A stretch of DNA of 64,000 nucleotides. Source: Streptococcus parasanguinis (GTDB taxonomy: Bacteria; Bacillota; Bacilli; Lactobacillales; Streptococcaceae). This document shows, piece after piece, positions 37,316 to 46,141 of this stretch. Every line of letters begins with the position of its first letter. Position 1 is the first letter of the stretch. A program made the position numbers and the translations under genes. The stretch spans positions 62,001 to 126,000 of the forward strand of contig NZ_JALDUR010000002.1 of NCBI RefSeq assembly GCF_023109675.1. The letters are read 5' to 3'. The notes under the pieces were generated by a model, which saw only the letters and a program-made list of their open reading frames with translations, did not search any database and was not told where the DNA came from.

Positions 37316-37651
37316 ATGTTAAATATTTGGTTAACCCTTATTGTAATTATTTTTATCGTTTATATTCTACGCCTAGTTGCAAAGAAAGTCGTTGAACTGA
37401 GAAATGTCATTTCTTGGCTCATTCTTTGTTTGCTATCGTTGCCAGTCATTTGGTTTCCTAATTTGATTGGAGCAATATCTTTATTTCTTGGTATTCAGAC
37501 GCTAAGTAACTTTATTTTTTTATTAAGTACATTTTTATTAATATTTTTAATTTTTTCATTAACTCGTACTGTATCAAAACAATCAGTACAGATTAAGAAA
37601 TTGTCACAAACGATTGCTTTATTAAGAAGTGAGAATGAAAATGAACAATAA
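37316..37651 (+). CDS. DUF2304 family small membrane protein
   Basis: Membrane protein of 111 residues with three hydrophobic segments (about 2-20, 34-55 and 58-80) and a short charged coiled C-terminus. Fits the DUF2304 family, whose members are regularly encoded beside DPM1-like GT2 enzymes and which include the GacJ-type partner of the streptococcal side-chain transferase. ATG 37316 lies two bases after the preceding stop, with GGAGG 14 bases upstream. The end overlaps the flippase start. Confidence 0.75.
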   Translation: MLNIWLTLIVIIFIVYILRLVAKKVVELRNVISWLILCLLSLPVIWFPNLIGAISLFLGIQTLSNFIFLLSTFLLIFLIFSLTRTVSKQSVQIKKLSQTIALLRSENENEQ

Positions 37652-38918
37652 AGTAAATAGGAGTATTTATTTTTGGAATTTTGCAGGAAATATAGCAGCA
37701 GCTGCAGTCTCAATATTGTATTTGATTATTGTCTCTCGTTATACTTCCGCAAGTGATGCTGATAATTTTAGTTTGGCTTATGCAATTGGGAATCTCTGGA
37801 TTGTCATTGGTATGTTTCAAGTAAGAAATTATCAGGCGACTGACTTGAAAGAAGCTTACTCGTATTTGGAATACTGGTTAACTAGGGTTATTACAGTTTG
37901 TTTGATGTTAGTTACATTATTTCCATATTTACTTTTTAGTGGAAATAATGTTGGAAAAGGGGATTTATTTTTAATTATAATACTAACCGTGCTTTATCGT
38001 TCTTGTGACGCTTTTTCTGATTTATTCCAAGGGTTATTTCAACAACATGAACGTTTAGATATTGCAGGGAAATTAATGGTGCTTCGTTATAGTTTAAGCA
38101 CAATCATTCTCCTAATTAGTTTGTTACTTTCAAATTCTTTAATTTTTTCTTTAATTTGTTTATGTTTTTTTAATGTTCTTTTTGTTTTTGGGGGTGATTA
38201 CATCCAATCCAAACAAATAAGAACGATACCTTTTAATCAGATTTCATCTGCTACATTTAAGCGATCAATTAGCATCATGAAAACTTGCCTTCCATTGTTT
38301 GTCAACGGCTTTTTATTGGTATATGTATTGAATTATCCAAAACAAGTGATTGATAAATTGCTAGTAGAGGGCGTATTACGTGAAGGTGCTCAAAGGGATT
38401 TCAGTATTCTATTCATGCCTGTTTTCTTTATGAGTTTATTTGTATTAGCACTAAGACCGTTAATAACCGATTTGGCAAAACAATGGTCAGAAAAAAGATT
38501 TTATACATTTAATGCTATGATTCGTAAGATTTTATTATTGCTTATGATTTTGGGACTAGTAGTATCAATACTGGCCTATTTGATAGGGATTCCTATTTTG
38601 AATATTATAAGTGGTATTGATTTATCAAATTATAGTTTATTACTTACTATTTTAGTGCTTTCCGGCTTTTTATATTCTATAGCTTCTGTCATAGGTGATT
38701 TTTTAATTATATTGAGGAAACAAGTCTATCTACTCTATGTTTATGTCGCAATGGCGTTATTGACGAATATTCTTACGCCTATAGCGATGAGGGAGTTTGG
38801 CTTGTTTGGAGCAGGGCTTAGTTTTGTTATTGTTATGTTGTTTTACACCATTGCTAGTTGGATTGTCTTTGTAATTATGAGAAGGAAGGAGATTCAAAAA
38901 TATGAATCAGTGGAATGA
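37641..38918 (+). CDS. Polysaccharide flippase (MOP/Wzx-like, GacK type)
   Basis: Integral membrane protein with about 12 helices and 425 residues. The N-terminus NNKVNRSIYFWNFAGNIAAAAVSILYL and RNYQATD resemble the GacK flippase of the group A carbohydrate locus. It probably turns a lipid-linked sugar or repeat across the membrane for side-chain addition. Three in-frame starts (37629 GTG, 37635 and 37641 ATG) exist; 37641 matches the family N-terminus. The gene is strikingly AT-rich compared with rmlD or rgpA. Confidence 0.85.
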   Translation: MNNKVNRSIYFWNFAGNIAAAAVSILYLIIVSRYTSASDADNFSLAYAIGNLWIVIGMFQVRNYQATDLKEAYSYLEYWLTRVITVCLMLVTLFPYLLFSGNNVGKGDLFLIIILTVLYRSCDAFSDLFQGLFQQHERLDIAGKLMVLRYSLSTIILLISLLLSNSLIFSLICLCFFNVLFVFGGDYIQSKQIRTIPFNQISSATFKRSISIMKTCLPLFVNGFLLVYVLNYPKQVIDKLLVEGVLREGAQRDFSILFMPVFFMSLFVLALRPLITDLAKQWSEKRFYTFNAMIRKILLLLMILGLVVSILAYLIGIPILNIISGIDLSNYSLLLTILVLSGFLYSIASVIGDFLIILRKQVYLLYVYVAMALLTNILTPIAMREFGLFGAGLSFVIVMLFYTIASWIVFVIMRRKEIQKYESVE

Positions 38919-39684
38919 TCATACATTTGTAATCTGTGCTTATGGGGATAGTCCTTTTTTAGAGGATTGTATAAACTCGTTATTAAGCCAAACCGTAAAA
39001 AGTAATATCATTTTGTATACTTCTACTCCAAGTGTATTTATCGAAAGTATTTGCCAAAAATATGCCATTCCGTTTAATACAACTGTAGGTGGCGGGATTG
39101 GGAAAGATTGGAATAATGCTTTATCTTTTGTTACTACCCAATATGCTACAATAGCCCATCAAGATGATTATTATGAGCCAACCTATTTAATGGAAATTCA
39201 AGAGAGGATAAAGAAGCATCAAGATGCTATCATTCTTTATTCTGATTATTTTGAAGAAAAAAATGGAGAGGTCATTAAACCGACTTCAAATCTAAAAATC
39301 AAATCATTAATGTTAAAAACAATCTCATTATTCCCTAAAACTAAGTGGTGGAGAAATCGGATTCTTGCTTTTGGAAATCCAATTTGTTGCCCTGCTGTAA
39401 CTTATAATTTAGAATTGGTTAAGGGCTTTAGATTTGATGAGGAATGGAGAGTTAGTCTAGATTGGCTTGCCTGGTACCATTTGGCTAAATTTGATGGCAG
39501 ATTTGTATATGTTCCAAAGAAATTAATGTGTCATCGTATTCATGAAGACTCTGAAACGAGTAATACCATTAGTGACAATACTCGAACAAAGGAAGATTAC
39601 ATGATGTTTAAACTCTTTTGGCCAAACGTATTAGCGAAATGTTTAAATCGTTTTTATAAAAAGAGTCAGGATACGAATGGTTAA
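38902..39684 (+). CDS. Family 2 glycosyltransferase
   Basis: GT-A enzyme of 260 residues: FVICAYGDSPFLEDCI at the N-terminus, GGIGKDWNNAL, then the metal-binding AHQDDYYEP. The C-terminal part WRVSLDWLAWYHLAKF and CHRIHEDSETS is echoed in a decayed copy at 43865-44092. The start overlaps the flippase by 17 bases. Acceptor and sugar unknown. It presumably adds a branch residue to the cell-wall polysaccharide. Confidence 0.82.
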   Translation: MNQWNDHTFVICAYGDSPFLEDCINSLLSQTVKSNIILYTSTPSVFIESICQKYAIPFNTTVGGGIGKDWNNALSFVTTQYATIAHQDDYYEPTYLMEIQERIKKHQDAIILYSDYFEEKNGEVIKPTSNLKIKSLMLKTISLFPKTKWWRNRILAFGNPICCPAVTYNLELVKGFRFDEEWRVSLDWLAWYHLAKFDGRFVYVPKKLMCHRIHEDSETSNTISDNTRTKEDYMMFKLFWPNVLAKCLNRFYKKSQDTNG

Positions 39685-39782
39685 AGATTGCGTGCTCGAG
39701 GTTTGATAAAAATATAAAAGTTTGAATATCTTAATTATTTGCAAAACTATGGGTTCTATTAAAATATATAAAGGATAAGATT

Positions 39783-40757
39783 GTGAAAGAAGCGCCTAAG
39801 ATTAGTGTCATTATTCCAGTATATAATGCAGAATTATATCTCAAAAGATGTATAGATTCCGTTTTGAATCAAAGTTTTAAATCATTTGAAATTATTGCAA
39901 TTGATGATGGTTCAAAGGATAATTCGTTTAAAATATTGAATGAATACCAACAATTTTCTCCAAATATTAGAACTTTGAGTCGAGAAAATAAAGGTGCAGC
40001 CTATACTAGAAATGAAGGTATCAAGCTTGCAAAAGGTGAATTCATCATGTTTATCGATAGTGATGATTATATAAACCCAGATTACTTGCAGGTGTTTTAT
40101 GATGAAATATCAAGTGGGATAGATGATGCAGTTATTGGTGGTCTTCAGAGAGTAAACCAAGATGGTAAACAACTATTTTCTATCCAATTGGGTAAAGATA
40201 AATGGTCGAAATATAGATCGATTTCACCATGTGCTCGCATCTATAGAAAAAAATTTTTAGTAGATCACGAACTTTCTTTTCCAGATATTCCGCTGGCTGA
40301 GGACTTGTTATTCAGCTTAACGGTATATACAAAATCTAAAAATATAAGAACTATCCCATATTGTGGATATAATTGGTTTTATAATGAGAATAGTGCCTCT
40401 AATACATTAAATAAAGGATTTAACCCAAATTTAGATATCAAGAATGTACTTGATAAAATTGCAGCGATTATCCCTAAAGATTTTTCTGAAACTAAATTAA
40501 TTAAATTTTTTATAAAAAAATTTACTCTTTATTGGTTATTGGACGGTGGGAGACATTCTACAAGTGCAGAGTTTTTACGTCAATATAAAGAAATTAATGA
40601 TTGGATCAGGATAAATGGAATGAAGTCCACTCTTTCTGTTTTTGATCGAGAAATTAGAGATGAGAGGTTTATGGTTAAACTAGCTATCTTTACAATGAAC
40701 TTGATTGAAAAGCTCGGTTTATTAAAACTGTTTGCAAAACTGTATTGTAAAGGGTAG
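39783..40757 (+). CDS. Family 2 glycosyltransferase
   Basis: GT-A enzyme of 324 residues with the classical order ISVIIPVYNAELYLKRCIDSVLNQ, IAIDDGSKDNS, NKGAAYTRNEG and FIDSDDYINP, similar to capsular glucosyl- and galactosyltransferases. The start is GTG 39783 (or TTG 39781) after AAGGATAAG. A 98-base AT-rich gap precedes it and holds no gene. The sugar cannot be assigned. Confidence 0.85.
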   Translation: MKEAPKISVIIPVYNAELYLKRCIDSVLNQSFKSFEIIAIDDGSKDNSFKILNEYQQFSPNIRTLSRENKGAAYTRNEGIKLAKGEFIMFIDSDDYINPDYLQVFYDEISSGIDDAVIGGLQRVNQDGKQLFSIQLGKDKWSKYRSISPCARIYRKKFLVDHELSFPDIPLAEDLLFSLTVYTKSKNIRTIPYCGYNWFYNENSASNTLNKGFNPNLDIKNVLDKIAAIIPKDFSETKLIKFFIKKFTLYWLLDGGRHSTSAEFLRQYKEINDWIRINGMKSTLSVFDREIRDERFMVKLAIFTMNLIEKLGLLKLFAKLYCKG

Positions 40758-40813
40758 TTAGAAGATATACAGTTTACTGATAATTTAGTAGCAGATGTTA
40801 ATAGGAGCAATGA

Positions 40814-41740
40814 ATGGTTATATCAGTTGTAGTCCCATGTTTTAACGAAGAAGAATCGATTCCATTGTTTTATCGAGAAATGGAACGTGTTCGGATGAAG
40901 ATGGGAGAAAAGTTTGAATATATTTTTATAAATGATGGCTCTTCAGATGGTACGCTATCTGTTCTTCAAAAGCTACATGTTACAGATTCAAATGTGCACT
41001 ACCTTTCTTTTTCACGAAACTTTGGGAAGGAAGCAGCTCTCTATGCCGGACTTCAGCATGCTTCAGGGGATTATGTGACGGTCATGGATGTAGATCTGCA
41101 GGACCCTCCGGAGTTATTGATTGAAATGAAGCAAAAGTTGGAGGAACAGCCGGATTTAGACTGTGTCGGAACGAGACGCGTAACCCGGGATGGGGAACCA
41201 CCGATTCGTTCCTTCTTTGCACGGATGTTTTATAAATTAATCAATCATATTAGCCAAGTGGAAATGGTTGACGGGGCGCGTGATTTTCGTTTGATGCGTC
41301 GTCAAATGGTCGATGCGATTCTTGAACTTTCGGAGTACAATCGTTTTTCAAAAGGGATTTTTGCTTGGGTTGGATTTGAGACAGAATATCTAGAGTATAA
41401 AAATGTAGAGCGCGTGGCAGGAGAGACGTCTTGGAATTTTTGGTCCCTCTTTAAGTACTCGATTGAAGGGATTGTCAATTTCTCGGACGCCCCATTAAAC
41501 ATTGCTTTTATTGGTGGACTGTTATCTTGGATTTTGGCATTTATCATGATGATTTTGATTGTAATCCGCACCTTGGTCTTTGGGGATCCTACTTCAGGTT
41601 GGCCATCCCTCATGACAGTGATTCTTTTCCTTGGGGGCTTCCAATTGCTAACCATTGGGATTTTAGGAAAATATATAGGCAAAATATTTATGGAAACTAA
41701 GAAACGTCCAATATATGTTATTAAAGAGAAAAGCAAGTAA
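40814..41740 (+). CDS. GtrB/GacI-type undecaprenyl-phosphate glycosyltransferase
   Basis: GT2 enzyme that charges undecaprenyl phosphate with a sugar for extracytoplasmic side-chain transfer. The 308 residues contain VVVPCFNEEESI, INDGSSDGT, MDVDLQDPPELL, the GARDFRLM motif and ETSWNFWSLFKYSIEGI, followed by two C-terminal membrane helices (about 228-252 and 262-288). The closest role known is GacI/SccN, which make GlcNAc- or Glc-phospholipid for the rhamnan side chain. Base composition is less AT-rich than the preceding genes. Ends at a strong terminator. Confidence 0.88.
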   Translation: MVISVVVPCFNEEESIPLFYREMERVRMKMGEKFEYIFINDGSSDGTLSVLQKLHVTDSNVHYLSFSRNFGKEAALYAGLQHASGDYVTVMDVDLQDPPELLIEMKQKLEEQPDLDCVGTRRVTRDGEPPIRSFFARMFYKLINHISQVEMVDGARDFRLMRRQMVDAILELSEYNRFSKGIFAWVGFETEYLEYKNVERVAGETSWNFWSLFKYSIEGIVNFSDAPLNIAFIGGLLSWILAFIMMILIVIRTLVFGDPTSGWPSLMTVILFLGGFQLLTIGILGKYIGKIFMETKKRPIYVIKEKSK

Positions 41741-41767
41741 AAAGCAGAAAACTTCTGCTTTTTTTGC
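41739..41767 (+). terminator. Terminator after the gtrB-like gene
   Basis: AAAGCAGAA-AAC-TTCTGCTTT followed by TTTT; separates the first locus module from rmlD. Confidence 0.85.
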
Positions 41768-41773
41768 TATAAT
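41765..41773 (+). promoter_or_regulatory. rmlD extended -10 promoter
   Basis: TGCTATAAT immediately after the upstream terminator, 32 bases before rmlD. Confidence 0.75.
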
Positions 41774-41805
41774 GATAGGGAAAGAGCATTTGAAAGGAAT
41801 TTAAC

Positions 41806-42657
41806 ATGATATTAATCACAGGAGCAAATGGGCAACTTGGAACAGAACTTCGCCATTTGTTAGACGAACGAAATGAAGAATATGTAGCTGTTGATGTAGC
41901 TGAAATGGACATCACAAACGCAGAGAAGGTGGACGAGGTATTTGCGGAAGTAAAACCAACCTTGGTATATCACTGTGCCGCCTACACAGCTGTTGATGCT
42001 GCTGAAGATGAAGGAAAAGAATTGGACTACGCTATCAACGTGACTGGTACGGAAAACGTAGCAAAAGCGTCTGAAAAGCACGGTGCAACCTTGGTCTATA
42101 TCTCAACCGACTACGTGTTTGATGGGAATAAGCCAGTTGGTCAAGAATGGGAAGTAGACGATGAACCAGATCCTCAAACAGAGTACGGTCGTACAAAACG
42201 TATGGGGGAAGAATTGGTTGAGAAGCATGTTTCTAACTTCTATATCATCCGTACAGCTTGGGTCTTCGGGAACTACGGTAAGAACTTTGTCTTCACCATG
42301 CAAAACCTTGCGAGGACTCATAAGACTTTGACCGTTGTAAATGACCAACATGGTCGTCCAACTTGGACACGTACTCTTGCAGAGTTCATGACCTACTTGG
42401 CTGAAAATCGTAAGGAATATGGTTACTATCACTTGTCAAATGATGCAGAAGAAGATACAACTTGGTATGACTTTGCAGTTGAGATCCTCAAAGATACGGA
42501 TGTAGAAGTGAAGCCAGTGGATTCCAGCCAATTCCCAGCTAAGGCTAAACGTCCACTTAACTCAACGATGAGCTTGGCAAAAGCGAAAGCAACAGGGTTT
42601 GTCATTCCAACTTGGCAAGATGCCTTAAAAGAATTTTATAAACAAGAAGTGAAATAA
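41806..42657 (+). CDS. rmlD: dTDP-4-dehydrorhamnose reductase
   Basis: Last step of dTDP-L-rhamnose synthesis, supplying the donor for the rhamnan backbone (GacA in S. pyogenes). The 283-residue short-chain reductase has the Rossmann motif ITGANGQLGTE, Thr/Tyr/Lys catalytic residues in STDYVFDG and YGRTKRMGE, and the WVFGNYGKNF sugar-site region. AAAGGAA precedes the ATG. It has its own promoter and its own terminator at 42667, so here it is a single-gene unit, whereas in S. mutans rmlD leads directly into rgpA. RmlA, RmlB and RmlC are not in the window. Confidence 0.96.
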   Translation: MILITGANGQLGTELRHLLDERNEEYVAVDVAEMDITNAEKVDEVFAEVKPTLVYHCAAYTAVDAAEDEGKELDYAINVTGTENVAKASEKHGATLVYISTDYVFDGNKPVGQEWEVDDEPDPQTEYGRTKRMGEELVEKHVSNFYIIRTAWVFGNYGKNFVFTMQNLARTHKTLTVVNDQHGRPTWTRTLAEFMTYLAENRKEYGYYHLSNDAEEDTTWYDFAVEILKDTDVEVKPVDSSQFPAKAKRPLNSTMSLAKAKATGFVIPTWQDALKEFYKQEVK

Positions 42658-42666
42658 TTAAAATGG

Positions 42667-42692
42667 AAAGATGGTGCGAAACCATCTTTTCA
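42667..42692 (+). terminator. Terminator after rmlD
   Basis: AAAGATGGT-GCGAA-ACCATCTTT plus T-run. It overlaps an in-frame upstream extension of the acyltransferase ORF, which argues against a start at 42663. Confidence 0.8.
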
Positions 42693-42716
42693 TTCGGTAA
42701 TACAATAAGGAGATTT

Positions 42717-43767
42717 ATGAAAGAGCGAAAACTAAATATAGATATACTAAAATGTATTGCAATAGTATTTATAGTAGCTGTGCATTTTTTTCTTCATACC
42801 AATTATTATGGTCGTTCTTATACCTATAAAAGTATATTTTTATCATCTTTTATTTGGATGTTTTTTATGACCTGTGTTCCCATATTTATCATGACTACAG
42901 GTTATTTAATGAAAGATAAGACTTATTAGTAAAACTTACTTTATAAAATTACTACCAGTAATTGGAATTTATGCTCTCGCGGCAGCAGTATATACTTTCT
43001 TTGATATGAGAGTTTTCAATGAAGAATATTTTGCGAAGTTATTAGAAAATATTTTTTTCTTTAGTCACTATGCGTGGTATGTTAATTTGTATATTGGCTT
43101 ATACCTGTTGATCCCTTTCTTGAATGCAGGTTTCAATTCGTTAACTAGCCGTAAGAATCAAGTTGTAGTTTTAGCTATTTTAGTTTTACTAACTATTGTT
43201 TCACCTACTCTTTCATTATTGAACAACAATGAACAAAATTTTTTGATTTTACCGCACATCATTCCAGATTATTGGAAAGGACTCTGGCCTATCACATACT
43301 ATCTTCTTGGAGCTTTTCTCGCTTCATCAAATAAGAAGTTGAGTTTCAAGGAACTTGTTATTGTTATTTTCATTCTTGATATTTTAAATGTTTTTGGGTT
43401 AGCAGCAATATCAGAAACTAGTTTCGGAATCGAATATAGAATTCTTCCGGTATTCCTATTGTCTAGTTTAATCTTTTATTCAGTTATACACTTAAAAGTC
43501 TCTATAAAAAATGAGTGGTTGAAAAGAGTTATTCTATTTATCTCAAAGAACACTCTTCCTATTTACTTATTGTCTGTGATCGGAGATTTATATTGGTATC
43601 CTAAAATACTCGCGAAATGGGGGGATTTTGCGAGTATTTTACCGAAATTTCCTTTGATTGTTTTCTTTTTGTTATGCCAATCTATATTAATAACGTTTTT
43701 ATTATTAAATGTTTTGAAATTTATACAAACTATATTTAACAATCCAACAATTAAAAGTAGTAAGTAA
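42717..43767 (+). pseudogene. Acyltransferase 3 family protein, frameshifted
   Basis: Membrane O-acyltransferase of the acyltransferase-3 family. The first 71 codons from ATG 42717 (AAGGAG upstream) give the N-terminus KERKLNIDILKCIAIVFIVAVHFF with its conserved His, ending TTGYLMKDKTY and a stop at 42927. The remainder, from about 42922 through 43767, continues in another frame as ISKTYFIKLLPVIGIYA and eight or so further helices. Removing one T in ACTTATT at about 42923-42924 restores one ORF of about 350 residues. The enzyme would have acylated the polysaccharide. The only lesion seen is this single base, so the loss is recent, phase-variable, or an assembly error. Confidence 0.8.
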
Positions 43768-43864
43768 AAATGTTATTTGAAAATATTTCTATGTGAAATA
43801 TTTAATAACAAAGGCAGTCTCAAAGTTATTTTATCGATATTGAGAGAAATTGAAAATCTTCTAT

Positions 43865-44092
43865 TTTGATGAAGGAGCGAGAGTGAGTTTGGATTAGTAC
43901 GCATGGTATTAGATCAGTGAGTATAAAGGCCTATATGATAAGGTTATATGCCATCGTATACACGAAAATTCTGAAGCATCAAAAACCATCGCACTTAACA
44001 CTCGTGGTAAAGAAGACCTACCAATTCTTCTGGCCTATTTGGATTGCCAAGTTGTTGATGAGACAATATTTGAAGAGCCAACATTAAAATAA
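43865..44092 (+). pseudogene. Remnant of a GT2 glycosyltransferase C-terminus
   Basis: In one reading frame with two internal TAG codons (43889 and 43904 region) the translation includes FDEGARVSLD, YAWY, CHRIHENSEASKTIALNTRGKED and ends at TAA 44090. It lines up with the C-terminal part of the glycosyltransferase at 38902-39684 (FDEEWRVSLDWLAWYH, CHRIHEDSETSNTISDNTRTKED), with an internal deletion. The N-terminal catalytic part is gone. This shows that an earlier GT2 gene once lay between the acyltransferase and the GT-C gene. Confidence 0.75.
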
Positions 44093-44120
44093 TTAGTTTG
44101 TTTATGATTAGGAGGAAAAA

Positions 44121-44189
44121 ATGAAAAACAGTAAAAGATTTTATTTATATATATTTATTGTGAATGTGTTGTTTGCAATACAGTATTAG
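44121..44189 (+). other. 22-codon ORF with strong Shine-Dalgarno, probable gene stub
   Basis: AGGAGGAAAAA then an ATG ORF of 22 codons, mostly hydrophobic (FYLYIFIVNVLFAIQY). Probably the truncated first membrane helix of a lost gene. The region 44190-44402 after it is AT-rich without further coding signal, apart from TATAAT at 44222. Confidence 0.35.
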
Positions 44190-44402
44190 AAAGTACTTAG
44201 TGTACATTTAAGATTAATTTTTATAATAAAGCGAATCTAAATCTTTAAAATAGTCAATGCTATCGGAATGAAATCGTTTAATAGCTAAATAGTGTTATTA
44301 TCTTTCTTACATTACGTTCTAAAAAGTATATCTTACCAAATTTTGAATAGAAAAGGTCTATTATTCAGGCTTAGTTAAACACACATAAAAAAGGTCGATA
44401 CA

Positions 44403-45929
44403 ATGAAAACTTTTAACAATTTTAAAAAAATAACATCATTATTTTATAAATTTATCTTCTATTTAACATCCGCTATTCTTTCAGGTCTAATTTTATCTTC
44501 TTTAGTGTTTACAGTGTATATGCCCCTATCTGCAAACGAAAGAATTGAATTTTCTTATTCAAATTGGTATTTTCCACTATTAATTCTGCTTTTTATACTG
44601 TTACTTTTTAAAAGTAAAGATTTAATAGAAAAAATTTCATCGAAAAAATTATTTTTAATCCTGTCCATTGTCTATTTTGTTTTAGGACTCTTTCTTATTA
44701 TTCGTATAGTTGGTGGATTAAGAGCAGATGCTGCCATTGTTTATAATGCTGCAACAGATTTTAATAACGGTGTTTTTAATAGTTTAACTGAAAAAGGTGA
44801 TTATCTGTACGTAAACCCTCATCAATTAGGCTTAACCACATTAGACAGAATATACGTTTTATTCTTTAAGAATGAAAGATTTATTTACTTTTTTAACCTC
44901 CTCTTTATTCTAGGAACAAATTTCCTTATTTATAAAATTAGTTTCAAACTTTTTAAGAATAAGTTAATAACAAATTACACCATCCTTTTATCATTCTTAT
45001 TTTTCCCACAGTTTTTCTTTCAACTATTTGCGTATGGAACTATCCCAGGGTTATTTTTTGTTTTATTGGGATACTATCATCTTTTAAAATATAATGAAAC
45101 TTTACACTATTCTAATGCGATGAATAGTATACTAAGTTTTGCTTTAGCATGTCTGATTAGAAATAATTACTTCATTTTCGTTATCGCCATTACATTGATA
45201 CAAGTTTTCAATTTCTTAGAAAATGTTAATTGGCGAAAATTAATTGTAACATTCTTAATAGTAATAAGTATTCCTATGTCATCATTCCTTTTGAAGAGCT
45301 ATTATCAAAGTGTTACTCATGTTCCTGTTCCTCAAGGGACACCTATGCTTGCTTATATTACCATGGGAACACAAGATAGTCCTGTCGCACCTAGTATCGG
45401 AGGCTGGTGGGATGGTTACAATTCTTTGTTGCTAAAAAATAATGATTTTGATCGACCTAAAGCTGTCGAGCAAGCAAAAAATGATCTTAAAAAAAATTTG
45501 CTAACTTTCTATAATCAACCAATGTATGCAGTAGAATTTTTCTATAAAAAAATTCTATCCACATGGTTGGAACCGACTTTCCAATCAATATGGACTGGCC
45601 CACTTCCTGACTTAGGGAATGTCCAGAATTCTAGAATTTTGAAGAGTATTTATGAAGAAAAAAGTGGATACTATTTTTTGAATTCTTTTGGTAAAGTTCT
45701 TACTGTTTCAATCTATTTACTAACTGTGATTTCTGTAGTCTATAATATTAAAAGTAAAAAGTTTTCTGCTTTTGAGCTATTTACAATTATTTTCTTCCTC
45801 GGAGGGTTCTTTTTCCATATCTTCTGGGAAACAAAGAGTCAATATGTTTACATATATGTTCTCCTTTTGATTCCTTCTGCTGCTAAAGGGTTAGAGAAAG
45901 TGGGATCAATACAATTTTTAAAAGGATAG
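44403..45929 (+). CDS. GT-C fold membrane glycosyltransferase (GacL-like candidate)
   Basis: Multi-pass membrane protein of 508 residues with about 11 helices. After the second or third helix comes RIVGGLRADAAIVYNAATDFNNG, where an acidic residue in the first external loop fits polyprenyl-phosphate-dependent GT-C enzymes; a long extracytoplasmic loop (about 315-415, with GGWWDGYNSLLL) follows. It could transfer the lipid-linked sugar made by the GtrB-like enzyme to the rhamnan, as GacL does. The match is by topology and motif, not strong identity. Strongly AT-rich. AAAAAAGGTC precedes the ATG. Confidence 0.65.
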   Translation: MKTFNNFKKITSLFYKFIFYLTSAILSGLILSSLVFTVYMPLSANERIEFSYSNWYFPLLILLFILLLFKSKDLIEKISSKKLFLILSIVYFVLGLFLIIRIVGGLRADAAIVYNAATDFNNGVFNSLTEKGDYLYVNPHQLGLTTLDRIYVLFFKNERFIYFFNLLFILGTNFLIYKISFKLFKNKLITNYTILLSFLFFPQFFFQLFAYGTIPGLFFVLLGYYHLLKYNETLHYSNAMNSILSFALACLIRNNYFIFVIAITLIQVFNFLENVNWRKLIVTFLIVISIPMSSFLLKSYYQSVTHVPVPQGTPMLAYITMGTQDSPVAPSIGGWWDGYNSLLLKNNDFDRPKAVEQAKNDLKKNLLTFYNQPMYAVEFFYKKILSTWLEPTFQSIWTGPLPDLGNVQNSRILKSIYEEKSGYYFLNSFGKVLTVSIYLLTVISVVYNIKSKKFSAFELFTIIFFLGGFFFHIFWETKSQYVYIYVLLLIPSAAKGLEKVGSIQFLKG

Positions 45930-46141
45930 CAGATGAGAGTCACAATCAAATCTCTAAAGTGCATAGTCTAATAATGGATGGAATTACTAGCCAGTCTGTA
46001 AAACCTATTAGTTTGATTACCAACTTAGGCATCATAACTTCATTTTTTAGTTTCCCAATTTGTAAAATTAAGCTAGACGGAAAAAGCCATCTATGTTAAG
46101 CTCAGATAAACACCACATTTGTCTGAAAGGAACTAACATAA

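Noticed and set aside
42663-42716. Upstream extension of the acyltransferase ORF
   Set aside because: It covers the rmlD terminator hairpin; a proper Shine-Dalgarno supports ATG 42717.
43768-44402. Intact gene in the 635-base gap
   Set aside because: Only the GT2 remnant and a 22-codon stub are present; no frame longer than these carries coding signal.
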